From NCBI RefSeq assembly GCF_041260155.1, contig NC_091931.1, positions 14,661,861 to 14,725,860 on the forward strand: DNA of 64,000 nucleotides, given 5' to 3'. A program made the position numbers and the translations under genes. The stretch is from Ptychodera flava. Lineage: Eukaryota > Hemichordata > Enteropneusta > Ptychoderidae. This document shows, piece by piece, positions 47,501-58,140 of this stretch (position 1 is the stretch's first letter; every line of letters begins with the position of its first letter). A model generated the notes under the pieces. It saw only the letters and a program-made list of their open reading frames with translations. It was not told where the DNA came from and did no database searches.

Positions 47501-50500
47501 ATATTTGAGTACAAATTTGAAATGTTTGATCATCCAGTCTTGAGCTTAGACACAAATATGAAATGAAAAATGCACTTGCTTTCTTTTTAGCTTTAATGGA
47601 CATTTCAAGTCATCGTTAGAGAATTTAAAACACTGTCATGTGATGAATCTTAAAACTGCATATAATGCAATAATGTCATATTAAAATCGTAGTATACAAT
47701 TATTGTATGTAGTAATATAGGGTTATTCACAAAATACGGCCCTGTATGGACGAGGGTTCAGTGAGTGACGTATTGGACAAGCCGAAGGCGAGTCCAATAC
47801 GTCACTCACTGAGCCCGAGTCCATACAGGGCCGTATTTTTGTATAACCCTATTATTATACATGTCCCTCCATTAATCGTCCGTATAAACTAATTCTATGG
47901 TAAATTTGAGGGATGCGGCATGCGCGATATGAGTGGAACACGCGCGGTTGTTGAAATAAAATTGCTACAAACCACTGAAAATTTGCGCGTTGCGCGTCTC
48001 CCACATTCGGGACTCCGCGTACTATACAAAATACGGAAAGTTATTGGACGGTCAAACTCCCATAGGTTACGGCAGTAGGTGTCTAATAATATGACATACA
48101 GTTGTATCACTACAGACCCGTACATCTAGTTTTCAAAGGCATCTGCACTTCTGCCTCGGATTACAAGAACACGACTGATCAACATTCAGTCTTCACAGAG
48201 TTCACTCAGCCTTCAAATATCAAACTTTTCATAAAAAATTTAGTTAATATTTTTTTAAAAACATCAATTTCATGTGATTTGTATGCAATAACACTGTATT
48301 GACAGTGGACAATTAAAAAAATGTTTTCAGATGTCATAAAAGAATATTGTTCACCAAAAGTTTACTCTGCCTTTAAATACTTAACTTCTAAAAAAAAGCC
48401 TATTTTCTCTCAAATCAATTTCAAACAATCTAGGTGCAGTTACATCAATGAAAATCGACAGTTAAAATCGAAAAATAGGTTCAAAAGATGTTACCAAAAG
48501 ATCATGTTGTTAACAATGACTCACCTACAAAATACAAGAATGTCAATTCATATCACACAGCTGAATTCCTTACTTTCTTTCTTTTCTTTCTTTCTTTCTT
48601 TCTTTCTTTCAGAGCTGCTCTACAGGGTGTTTTGTCTTCCTTTGGCGGGGTCTTCCTCTACTTCATACATTACAGGGAGAAGATTTTCCGTATCATAGAG
48701 GCCTTGATTTGGTTTACGTCAACTGTTCTCTTGGCTCTCTTCATACCAAACATTGGGAGTGTTATCTCAGTCATCGGTTGCCTAGCAGCTGCATTTATAC
48801 TCGTCTACCCAGGTAAGTTTTGATTTTTCCATTGGTTATTTTTTTTTTTTCAGTAGGTAGGTGCAAGTGAGTAGACAAAAGTAATTTTGTCTTTATCTTT
48901 ACAAGCTTTGATTCATGTAGCTGTGGATGTCAAAGGCACGTTTTATTTTAAGGTAGTGTGCACCTCGAAAGTGAAAGACTTAAACTTTTGCTCAAACTTT
49001 CCTTAAGGAATCTCTCATCCATTCTCTTGCAAAATCAAGAATAAAAATCGGGGGTCACCATGCAAATTTTGATACTATAGAAACGAATAACCCAAGATTT
49101 ACTGATATTTACAATTCAAAATGACCGCCATCCCTGTGTTAACTCTATGAAGAAAAATGAAATTTTCGAATTTCAAAAAACTAAGCCGGTGAAAAGTGGT
49201 CTTACACCAAGAGCTTTAAAATGAACCCCCACAAGTGGTAGATCAGAAAAGAATTGTAAAAGTTTGAGAGTCCGAATATCTGCCCGCGAGGTGCGTTCTA
49301 CCTTAAACAAAGTTTACAAGCCACTGAATAAAAAGCTGGACTATAGTGAGGTAGAATGTGCATAGCCTCAAGGACAGATATTCTCACTCTCAAACTTTTA
49401 CAATATTCTGTTGGCCCACCACTGTTAGGGGCTCATTTTGAAGTTTATGTAGTAATTAAAGTTTTCAGTGGCTGACTTAGTTTTTGTGAAAATCGGAAAT
49501 TGTATTTTCCTCACAGAGATAACACAGGGATGGCGGCAATTTTAGATGTAAAAAATCTTGGAAAATATTTGGTGATTTGATTCTCTAGTACCAAAATCCG
49601 AACTTTATTCTTGATCTTTAAAGAGAATGCAGGAAAGTTTATTTGAGGAAAGGTTAGATCTTTCATTTTTTTGAGGCACAAACTACCTTATACAGAGTCT
49701 TGATAGCTTGATGCAGTTGGTAGTTTTCCAGCATGTTAACCCCTGGGCATTCACCATAACCCAGTCCCTTACCCTTGCCCCCAACTTATGAGTAAGATAC
49801 ATGCAGATGATAAATGCCAGGGGTTCACATCCTGATACCAACTGTCTTCAAGGTAATTGTGAGGTGTCAGATATCTAGGATATTAAATAATATTATGATT
49901 CTTGTTCCAAGTACACTTAGTCTTTCATGCATTTGCATTGGGCAAACCGAATGTTTTTACGGATAGATTTCTTATTTACATAAATCTATAAAGCTGAGAT
50001 AAAGCTGAGAATATTTATGCATATGATGGACTCAAGTAAATTTGCAGAGTTGTTATTAGAAATTTGAAAGTGAGCTGTTTTTTGTGTTCCTCTCTTTGTA
50101 CATGTACCTTTTCCTACAAAATGTTCTATAATAATCTGTGAAGACCAGAATAGTGTGCAGATCAGTATGTCGAGCGCCACCAGTGTTTGATTTTGCAGTT
50201 TCTATTGTTTTTCACCTGACAGCACAAAGGAAGCTATCTGTGGTATACAAGCATTCAGCCATTTCTGAAGACGTTGATACAGCTTGAAAAAATACTCTTC
50301 AGCTGTCAGTCCTAATTAATCTGCCAGTGTCCTTCCTGGTTACATGAAATGCCTTCATTAGCAGTATGTAAACTTTACACACTAAAATATCCATGACAAC
50401 TAAATTTGTACGACCCGTTTGTATTACCTATTTTTCAGGGTTGTGTCTTTTCCGTGCTGGAGTCACAGAGGTTTCAGAGGGAAAGTATGCCAACTACAGT

Positions 50501-50602
50501 CTGACCACGGCAGGATTTATCTTCATAGTGCTAGGAGCATTTGTGTTCGGAGAGAGTTTAACAATGGCTATATACAAAGACATCCATGGTACACCGACAT
50601 AG
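38214..50602 (+). CDS. SLC38A7: SLC38A7-like sodium-coupled amino acid transporter, complete
   Basis: Seven exons join in phase into 470 residues (human SLC38A7 is 462). It belongs to the amino acid/auxin permease (SLC38) family. A hydrophilic N-terminus of about 60 residues precedes about 11 membrane helices. TM1 carries [15 protein letters not shown] (residues 70-84), nearly identical to SLC38A7. Other signatures are [42 protein letters not shown] and [13 protein letters not shown]. Family members move glutamine or asparagine with sodium. The human protein exports glutamine from lysosomes; the same site is inferred here and is supported by an acidic di-leucine motif EDSPLL (residues 14-19). 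SLC38A8 is the closest alternative. The stop is preceded by a short cytosolic tail. All introns are GT..AG and no damage is seen. Confidence 0.92.
38655..38700. repeat. small palindrome in intron 1
   Basis: GTACTCATACCTCCATGGTA followed by TGAGTATGAC forms a near-perfect hairpin. A related CATGGAGGTA / TACCTCCATG hairpin is at 39112-39150. Confidence 0.75.
39112..39150. repeat. small palindrome in intron 1
   Basis: CTACGCATAGCATGGAGGTA pairs with TACCTCCATGCGCATAG across a five-base loop. Confidence 0.8.
39838..39898. repeat. GT/TA microsatellite in intron 1
   Basis: Mixed GT and TA dinucleotide runs. Confidence 0.93.
40279..40523 (-). mobile_element. 245-bp hAT-like MITE, copy 2, in intron 1
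   Basis: Inverted relative to the copy at 6036-6280 and of the same length. It is flanked by a perfect 8-bp target duplication, ACTTGATC (40271-40278 and 40524-40531). Ends read GGCAGATCGTCCATGTAGCC and, inverted, GGCACACAGTCCATGTAGCC. Confidence 0.93.
40879..41077 (+). CDS. SLC38A7: SLC38A7-like exon 2 (aa 99-165)
   Basis: TM2 and TM3: [20 protein letters not shown] and [19 protein letters not shown]. Acceptor TGTCCTAG, donor GTAATG, phase 1 end. Confidence 0.93.
42648..42673. repeat. (CTTT)n microsatellite acting as polypyrimidine tract
   Basis: Tetranucleotide run directly before the CCACACAG acceptor of exon 3. Confidence 0.95.
42681..42819 (+). CDS. SLC38A7: SLC38A7-like exon 3 (aa 165-211)
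   Basis: [20 protein letters not shown] then [20 protein letters not shown], an extramembrane loop and a membrane helix. Acceptor CCACACAG, donor GTGAGG, phase 2 end. Confidence 0.92.
43362..43515 (+). CDS. SLC38A7: SLC38A7-like exon 4 (aa 211-262)
   Basis: [20 protein letters not shown], a variable loop, then [12 protein letters not shown]. Acceptor TTCTTGCAG, donor GTAATT, phase 0 end. Confidence 0.93.
46545..46807 (+). CDS. SLC38A7: SLC38A7-like exon 5 (aa 263-350)
   Basis: Begins [20 protein letters not shown]; contains [20 protein letters not shown] and ends [13 protein letters not shown]. The base composition is more GC-rich than other exons. Acceptor TAATTGCAG, donor GTGAGT. Confidence 0.95.
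46884..47390. mobile_element. possible fold-back pair of the GGGCCAAACC family
   Basis: A plus-oriented copy at 46884-46960 and a minus-oriented copy at 47300-47390 face each other across about 340 bp in intron 5. It could be one element with long inverted ends or two independent insertions. Confidence 0.5.
47712..47857. mobile_element. 146-bp near-perfect palindrome in intron 5
   Basis: Arms of about 65 bases (ATAGGGTTATTCACAAAATA ... and its inverse ... GTATAACCCTAT) close on a loop around AAGCCGAAGGCGA. Inner arms read GTGAGTGACGTATTGGAC and GTCCAATACGTCACTCAC. Loop and arm layout resembles a fold-back MITE. Confidence 0.85.
48572..48610. repeat. (CTTT)n microsatellite acting as polypyrimidine tract
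   Basis: Tetranucleotide run that directly abuts the AG acceptor of exon 6 (TTTCAG). Confidence 0.95.
48613..48812 (+). CDS. SLC38A7: SLC38A7-like exon 6 (aa 350-417)
   Basis: [20 protein letters not shown], a short basic loop, then [20 protein letters not shown]. Acceptor TTTCTTTCAG, donor GTAAGT, phase 1 end. Confidence 0.94.
48948..49306 (+). mobile_element. 359-bp TTAA MITE (family 'CACCTCGAAAG'), copy 1
   Basis: Ends are TTAAGGTAGTGTGCACCTCG and, inverted, TTAAGGTAGAACGCACCTCG, both carrying TTAA. The interior has GTGAAAGACTTAAACTTTTG. Confidence 0.85.
49345..49689 (-). mobile_element. same MITE family, copy 2, inverted
   Basis: Inverted relative to copy 1 and only about 40 bases from it, so the pair can fold on itself. 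More diverged; ends GAGGTAGAATGTGC and AACTACCTTA. Confidence 0.75.
49736..49840. repeat. imperfect fold-back
   Basis: AACCCCTGGGCATTCACC near 49738 pairs with ATAAATGCCAGGGGTTCAC near 49812. Confidence 0.55.
50439..50602 (+). CDS. SLC38A7: SLC38A7-like exon 7, C-terminus (aa 417-470)
   Basis: [20 protein letters not shown] then [20 protein letters not shown] and TAG (50600-50602). Acceptor TTTTTCAG. Confidence 0.94.
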
Positions 50603-51351
50603 AAACTCTCTCATTTTGAAGTTTGCACCTAAGGATCCTTTGTCACATTCATCAAAACTGATCAACAATGTGAAAGGAAGGAGTCAGATACTGCAATCAA
50701 TGCAACGACCTTAATTGATGAAACTGTCAAAGGCAGGAATCATGTGTATAGTTGCTATTTATACTTTAACCTTTGAAAAATGGAGCACAATAACCACTCA
50801 AATAGGTGCTGTTGACCAGAAGTACCATTCAGCTATGGGCGTCAGTGATATCCAACTGTTGTGTGCTCCGGACAAATTTTTCACAATATGGTAGCAGTGC
50901 AATCCATTTCTGTTAGTCACATAGCATTAATAATGCGATGCAAAATTTATTTCGCCGTCAGAATAGCTACAGTCAAGCAAACGTTTTTCACCCCAAATGA
51001 ATTGGGAAAGATTGCAAACCAGTCAGGGTTGCTTCCGAAAATATTTTGTAAAATTTTAACTGTTCAGAATGATATTTCATCCTCTAAAAGGAGAATGAAT
51101 ATTAATTGAAATACATAATTTTTAAAGCAAAACACTCTCTGTTGACGTAAATACTCATGTACAGCTTTAGAGTACAGTGGTGTATTTTAAAATGCAACTG
51201 ACCAACATTTGTACATTTCAAGGGCCAATTTTTCTCACCAAATCAAGATTAATTATATCTATAGCAGAGATACCTGTGATAAACGGAGCAGTCATGTTTG
51301 CCTTTTTTAACAGTGTCATTTACATTTTTTAAAAATATGCAACTTTCAAAG

Positions 51352-51357
51352 AATAAA
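51352..51357 (+). terminator. SLC38A7: candidate polyadenylation signal 1
   Basis: AATAAA about 750 bases after the stop. Confidence 0.4.
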
Positions 51358-51695
51358 TTGTAAACAGAGAAATATGGAACATTTTAAAGTAATTTTAAGA
51401 AATATACGGTAGTCCCTGCTTTTAAATGCTATTTGAATGTAGATAAACTGTTTGCAATTGTTTATACATTTGGTTTGTAGCAATCATACATTTTGTCTGT
51501 ATGTCAGTTGATTTTTCCTTTTTGATTTCAGGATGTTAGTGGGGTGATTGTGAGATAGTTAGAAATTAAAAAATTCTTGTCACAGTGTGACGTGAAATAT
51601 TGTAGTTACAAGGTCGGATGTCAAAACTTGGACTGGTGTTTTATAGTTGGTGTATTTTTATCTGCCGTAGAATTGGTAAATTTTTTAAAACGCTG

Positions 51696-51701
51696 AATAA
51701 A
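51696..51701 (+). terminator. SLC38A7: candidate polyadenylation signal 2
   Basis: AATAAA about 1.1 kb after the stop. Either this or the upstream site may be used. Confidence 0.45.
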
Positions 51702-52820
51702 TGTATAAAGATTGCAACTCACTGAATCATAGTGTCGTCAGTAAAAAACGTCAATGACAAGGAAAATGTCAAACGATTCAGAAATAACTCTGAAGCTCTT
51801 TTTTCCATGGCCTGTCTAACCAGAGTCTGGTCATTTGCCGAGATTTTGGAAGTTGCGCTCTCTTGAAGTACAGAATTGCTTATTACCGAACAGTTTTTTC
51901 CTCAGTGACTATTTTCAGCATGCCAGGCATTCCATGGTGTGTGAACCAAAGGTCACTCCTTATCAAGTGTCGGCCAGCATTTGCCTCAAGGTCAGCATTG
52001 GACTGACAGAACTGAAGGTCATGTGCGTTCACATAGTTCAATAGTTGAAGTGGTAAATACAAATCAGTATGAAAGTCTTCTTTGCAAAACATTCTGTCAT
52101 TGAGAATAGCAACTACTATGTCTGTTCCTGAGTTTAAATTTACTTAGCCAGTAATGATTTTTTGACTCAGCCGGTATAAGCTAAATGAATGTTGTGAATT
52201 TACAGGTTGTGGTACAGTCGACATTGCCGATTCCAAACAAAGAATTCCATCGTAAATGAGAAAGCGATATCTAAAATGTATGCAATGTTTTAGATAGTTT
52301 TAAAATTTGAAATGCCCATGTTCATTTTATCTATGTACCACAGGGAACTCTGAATAATAGTAAACAAGTAAGTAAAAATAGAAAAATCAAAAAATAGAAG
52401 AAAATAAAAAAAAAGAAAAGATAGCTTGTTTGTTGTTTACTAGTTTTTTTAGCTCTCATATTAGCATATGTATATATTCAAATGGGAGGTATTCTAAAGG
52501 TGGAAAAATGGTTGTCTGTATGTATGTATGTATGTATGTATGTATATTTCTTTGTTTAGTTGTTTTTTGTATATTCTATTTTTTTACCTTTTTTGTATTT
52601 TTTTGTATTTTTCTATTTTTTTATTTACTTGCTTACTGTTATTCAGTCAGAGTTCCCTGTGTATATACTTGAACAGTTGCACGGAAAAATGCCTAAAGTG
52701 CTGTGTATGAAATTTTAGTGTTTGCTGTCTCCTACGATATGACAGGGAGAGATTTGCTAGTTGGAAAACAAGTTTTACTCTTAAATTGTGTCTAACCTTT
52801 TCCACTCCAAACTTTGATTA
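51702..52820. other. intergenic, no gene seen
   Basis: AT-rich, with A-rich and T-rich runs at about 52375-52420 and 52560-52630, and a (TATG)n microsatellite at 52515-52546. Confidence 0.5.
52515..52546. repeat. (TATG)n microsatellite
   Basis: About seven TATG units. Confidence 0.95.
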
Positions 52821-52821
52821 T

Positions 52822-54480
52822 TAGTCCCCACGGACACCGTCCGGGGGGACTTATAGGTTTGGTCATGTCCGTGCGTGCGTGCGTGTGTGCGTGCGTCCGT
52901 CCGTTCACACAGATATCTCAGAGATGCAAGAAGCGATTTCATTCAAACTTGGTACAAGGATTACTTCATATGTCATACAGATGCACGTCGATTTGTTTTG
53001 GGATACGATCCAATATGGCGCCAGGCGGCCATTTTATTACGATTTTTTCATGTACAGAGCCATAACTCAGACATGTTTCAACCAATTTTCATTCAAAGTT
53101 GGTACAAGGACATTGACCAATGTCATAGATATGCACGTCAATTTTCTTTGTGATACGATCCAATATGGCCACCAGGCGGCCATTTTATTACGATTTTTTC
53201 ATGTACAGAGCCATAACTCAGACATGTTTCAAGTGATTTTATTCAAAGTTGGTACAAAGACATTGACCAATGTCATAGATATGCACGTCAATTTGTTTTG
53301 TGATACGATCCAATATGGCCGCCAGGCGGCCATTTTATTATGATTTTTTCATGTACAGAGCCACAACTCAGACATGTTTCAACCGATTTTATTCAACATT
53401 GCTACAAGGACATTGACCAATTTCATAGATATGCACGTCGATTTGTTTTGTGATACAATCCAATATGGCCGCTAGGCGGCCATTTTATTACAATTTTTCA
53501 TATACAGAGGCATAACTCAGGCATATCTCAACCGATTTTATTCAAAGTTGGTACAAGTAAATTGACCAATGTCATAGATATGCACGTCAATTTGTTTTGT
53601 GATACGATCCAATATGGCTGCTGTGTGGTCATTTTGTTACGATTTTTTCATATACAGAGGCATAACTCAGGCATATCTCAACTGATTTTATTCAAAGTTG
53701 GTACAAGGACATTGACCTATGTCATACATATGTACATCGATTTTTTATGTGATACGATCCAATATGGTTGCTAGGCAGCCATTTTATTACGATGTTTTCA
53801 TGTACAGAGCCATAACTCAGACATATTTCCACCAGTATCATTCAAAGTTGACATTGACCTATTTCATACATATGCTCGTCAATTTGTTTCACGTCATGTA
53901 GCAGTAACATGTCAATTATTGAAGTTTCGTAAGTAGGCTGATATGTCAAGAAATATGTACTGCATCAAATTCATGAAACTTTATACAGATGTTAACCGAT
54001 GTTAAGCTCACATTGCTTTAACATTGAAAAAGACATTTATCAGTGTCATTTTAATTAATTTGTAATTGCATAAGTAATGAACTTTCCTAATTAGGGTGAT
54101 ATAGCCACAAATTAATACAACGTCAAATGTGATGAAACTTGATACAGATGTTGATCTCATAGTGTTGTAAATACTGCATCAAACTTTATGAAATATGGTA
54201 CCAGTGATAATCTGTTAGTGTTAGAATTGTATGCAAAAATGTTTTGCAACATCCTGTTGATTAATTCCTAGTTGACTCTTTATGAACTTTAGGATGGTGG
54301 CCTACATCGGTTTTATGTTTTCATCACCATGGAACTCATTCTTGGCCATTGAGCGCCATCTGTATCAAAGTATTTTTATCACAGACCTAATTAATGAAGA
54401 GGACTCTATCCTCTCTGAGGACATGTAATCAAAGTACCCATTATTAACAAGTGGGGACTGTGTCATCAACGATGACTTGT
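52822..54480. repeat. hairpin-led tandem array, 150-bp units, second family
   Basis: Opens with the hairpin AGTCCCCACGGAC ... CGGGGGGACT (about 52823-52851) and a GTGCGTGCGTGC / CGTCCGTCC stretch. Seven units follow with core ATTCAAAGTTGGTACAAGGA at 52941, 53091, 53241, 53391, 53540, 53690 and 53840, a spacing of 149-150. Each holds ACGATCCAATATGGC and GGCGGCCATTTTATTACGA. After about 53900 the sequence is diverged, and near 54450 it ends with AAGTGGGGACTGTGTCATC, which repeats half of the hairpin. Open frames through the units arise because 150 is divisible by three; none looks like a real protein. Confidence 0.85.
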
Positions 54481-55135
54481 TTTATACGGACAGTATATAT
54501 TTTGGTAGTCGAGGCACCCTCTCAAAACTCTGCAATAGCTGGTCAAAGTGAAAAGGATAATGAACAAGAGATGATTCCAGCTGCAGTCTTGAAAATAATA
54601 GTGGTAAAAAAGGTATACCCTAAGAAAGGTCAAACGGGCTGCTGACAGTCTACTCTCACCAACTACCAATAATGCTGCAAAAGTCATCATAATGAAAATT
54701 TCTGCAAGAAATCTCACATTTGGAAATGATAAAATGATAACAACTGATCAAAATTGTACAACATACAATTCGGAATTATTTAATTTACTGCAATGTGATC
54801 CCAGTTTCAACAAATGAAAAGAAACAACATTCTCACAGCCGAATTTCCACATGCCATATTGGAAGCCTCCGTTGAACCTATCTGTTGAAAAGAGATTTGT
54901 TGGCAGTCCACGTCTAGCAAACGACAAGATGAGGAGTGTCCCGAAATGGTGGATATTTCCACAGACTTTGCAGACGTCTTTATCAGAACTTCACAAAGTC
55001 AACGTTTGATCAGATCAATGACTAGACTCTGTGACATTTTATTTACATGTAATATGATCGAGATATACCCCCTAACTTAGTGTCAAACAGACACATACTG
55101 CATTTGAAGTCAAATGGAGAACTACTTTCCGAATG
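54481..55135. other. intergenic, no supported gene
   Basis: A minus-strand stretch near 54690-54640 reads a short hydrophobic leader (MMTFAALLVV) up to a GTGAGA donor-like site. No partner exon was found, so it is not called. Confidence 0.35.
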
Positions 55136-56270
55136 TAACCTCCATAAATGTATTATCAACCACAATTGTAATAAAATCAACCACAAAGGTAATAAAAACA
55201 TTAACCATTAATGTTACAACCCGGAACCTCAAATGTAATAAACAAATTAACCAAAATGTAATAAAACTCAATCATAAATGTAATAAACTTGAACTTGTAT
55301 ATATGATCATTTGTTTATCAATGCTCTGAGTAAATAATACACTTTAATAAGACTAGTGTAACTTTCCTGAGACTAGGTTTCCTTTCCGAAACACTGAATA
55401 GAATACACTGAGAACACTATCAGGAAACGGCGAGGAACCGATCAAACCGTTAGACAAAGGAGTGGAACAGCAGTTTAAGACACTAATGATGACATAATAA
55501 GGAAGCGTCAAAATAGCTCGTCAACCAGTGATACCACACAAAGTTTATGACAGATGACTCAGAACAAACAACAGAGAAATATACAATCTTACAACAGAAA
55601 TTTACGGCACAAAATATGTTTGCTGGAACATATTAAATTTTCAATCTAGTATTATACGAACACTACCTTGAACACAGTAGAACAAAATTAGCATCCCCAG
55701 AGAAGGAACAAACTTCCATTAGGACAACACAGGAATACAGACAATCTATCAATTTATTCCACACAATTTATCCACAGAAGATGGATTTGAGGCGACTGAT
55801 GAAGAAAGTATGGCGACGTTTCGAAAAACAGCGTTAAAGGATCGTAGTGTTATACAGTCTCTCCACTCTGGAGTAGGGATTGCTCTGACACGCAGATTAC
55901 AGCTGTGTCTGGCCGTGGCCAATCAGTTCTATACACAAAACAGAGAAACGTAAAACACGCTTTTACACACAAAACACACCACACGCAAACAATTAAGATA
56001 TGAACAATGTATGGGAGTTCATTTCCTCTATTACGCAGATAAATATTTATGAGCTAATTCTTCAATTGCGATAACAAAAGAGATTTATACATAATATGGT
56101 TGACAAGTATTACATTTTATGGGTTATTTTTTATCTTGTTTATGGTTATCATTTATTACAATTATGGTTAATGTTTTTCATCACTTTCATGGTTGATTTT
56201 TGTTACATTTACATGTTTACAATTATGGTTGATGTTACACTTATGGAGATTATTTCATTAATGGAGGTTA
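55136..56270. mobile_element. 1.1-kb inverted-end element with subterminal repeat clusters
   Basis: The left end TAACCTCCATAAATG matches the inverse of the right end (CATTAATGGAGGTTA) with one gap. Inside each end is a cluster of short AACCATAAATGTAATAAA-type repeats: left (about 55150-55290) in one orientation, right (about 56095-56260) in the opposite one. The middle has no coding capacity. Confidence 0.7.
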
Positions 56271-58092
56271 AACAGCCCGGGTTACACAGTCGACAACGTC
56301 CTAGTTGAATTGTTGGAATATACATGCATAGGCGCCACTGACCACAGTTTTCTACGGTCGACCTTAGCCTTTAGTTATCTTGCAGGACAATGTAGTATTA
56401 AAATAAATGGCCTTCAAAGAACACATGCTGACTTTTCCTGTCCGGACCCCAAGTCTATAAGACATTTTAGTCTTAAATTGAATAACGTTGATAGAAATTT
56501 GATATTTCTGTAATAATGAACACGACTGGAACTAATTTGGGATAATTGGATGGTGATGTAATGTAGATTTAATCTGTAAATGTAAGCGTATTTGCTTTTC
56601 TACACTTGTTTTTATGAGTAATTTGTAATATCGCAACATTCAGCTATAGGGCACCTAATAATTTTAAGAAATTTGAAAAATATGAAAATCAAATTATCCG
56701 AAATTAGTTCCAATCGTGTTAATTTTATACTTACAAAAATATCCGACTACACTCAAATCCTAAAATGATGATCAGAACAAAATATCTGATTTGCATTCCG
56801 GTTCAACAGATTCAAAACACTTGCATGACGTCATGCATTCAATTAGCATTCAATCACAATAACGTGTAAATTCCGATACATTTTAATACTAATACATGTA
56901 TCTAACAATCATTATACTTGAATACTGATCGTATAAAAACAAGGCTCACGGTCATGGGTTCAAGGAAGTTCACGGGGAGACACCATCCCTTCGATGAGTC
57001 CTGTCGCGGAATTTTTGACTAGTTTTTGACTAGAACTTACTTCTGTAAAGCTGGTTAGTCTAAATATCAGTACGCTCAAAAATAGCAGAGATTGTCCCAG
57101 TTCTTTTGTTTGGTCTGTGAAAACAGACTCTTTCTCCTTGGTCCACGGTGAAAGCAACCGGCCACCAATTTATTGAATGTCGAGAACATGTCGACGAATC
57201 GACGAGGACATGTATACTTAGTTCATATGAGCTTCAGGGTCAATGCTTAGTTGTAGTTGTGCTATTAAAAAACATATTTTCGGGAAAACGGGTGTGAGGG
57301 GTAAAGACATCGTAACCGATCGCTGTCTTTTCATGATTTTCTGAAAATTCTTTTTACGAACTTCTGGAATATTCATTCTGGGGTACAGTACACCGAGTAT
57401 CGTATTTCGTCATGTCTTTCAGGCGGACATTGTGTGATACGGCCTACAGGGAAGCACATTACGTCGAATCCGACTACAAATCCCCTGAATGTGCTCTTTG
57501 AATTGTTTTTATTTATTCACTGCTTTCTCGAAAATGCGAAAACAAAACACGGTGTGCCGTGAAAAATCAACATTACATTACTTCTACATTTCACGGAGTT
57601 CGCTCCTTATGTGTGAAATTCCTGAGACCAGTTTCTGGACAACTACGCCGTTTGCTATACTTGGGCGTAATGAATATTTATGAGGTAACTCCTACGACAT
57701 ACGTAGGCAATCACAGTACTAGGGGGACCAATGTCAAGATTGACATCAAGGGAACACGGGTGACCTAATTTTTTCTCGGCTTGAGCCTTTAAACTGTCAA
57801 ATGAGCAGTTTTATTACTTGTAAATAACGAAAATCTTGTTCCTCGCTAGACCTACTAGGTTTCCGTTATGAGAGCATAGCGTATACCGTAACCGAGGATA
57901 GGTCCTATGCTAGTTTTACAATAGTTATTGAAGATACGAAGTTTTTTGAATTTCCCGGGAAATCCTATCTGACATCAACGATACTAAAGGGTCCCTATCT
58001 AGAACAAAAAAGTTCCTGATGCACTACAAGCGATATTTCATCACAAGCTTGACGAGCACGTCTATTCTTGCCCAACGATTCAGAGCGGTAGC
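56271..58092. other. intergenic, 5' flank of the PDHA-like gene
   Basis: No repeat or exon could be established. The minus-strand open frame 56960-57157 has a donor-like edge but no acceptor. CpG frequency rises towards 58000-58140, consistent with a promoter near the first PDHA-like exon. Confidence 0.4.
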
Positions 58093-58140
58093 ATGAGCTT
58101 CGTCGCTACAGCTGTGGGGCGCAAACATCGCATGTTTAAG
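58093..58140 (+). CDS. PDHA-like exon 1 (aa 1-16)
   Basis: MSFVATAVGRKHRMFK, a presequence-like start. Strong donor GTGAGT at 58141; phase 0 fits exon 2. Confidence 0.6.

Noticed and set aside
52879..53343. Open frames of 80-154 codons through the 53-kb array
   Set aside because: Units of 150 bp keep any open frame open across copies. Several frames are open at once, and the translation only repeats the unit.
54466..54717. Minus-strand hydrophobic leader that looks like a signal peptide
   Set aside because: The first codon is not ATG in the full frame, and no downstream partner exon lies in the repeat-filled sequence that follows.
56960..57157. Minus-strand open frame with a donor-like GTAAGT
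   Set aside because: There is no acceptor or ATG-led context, and no recognisable family.
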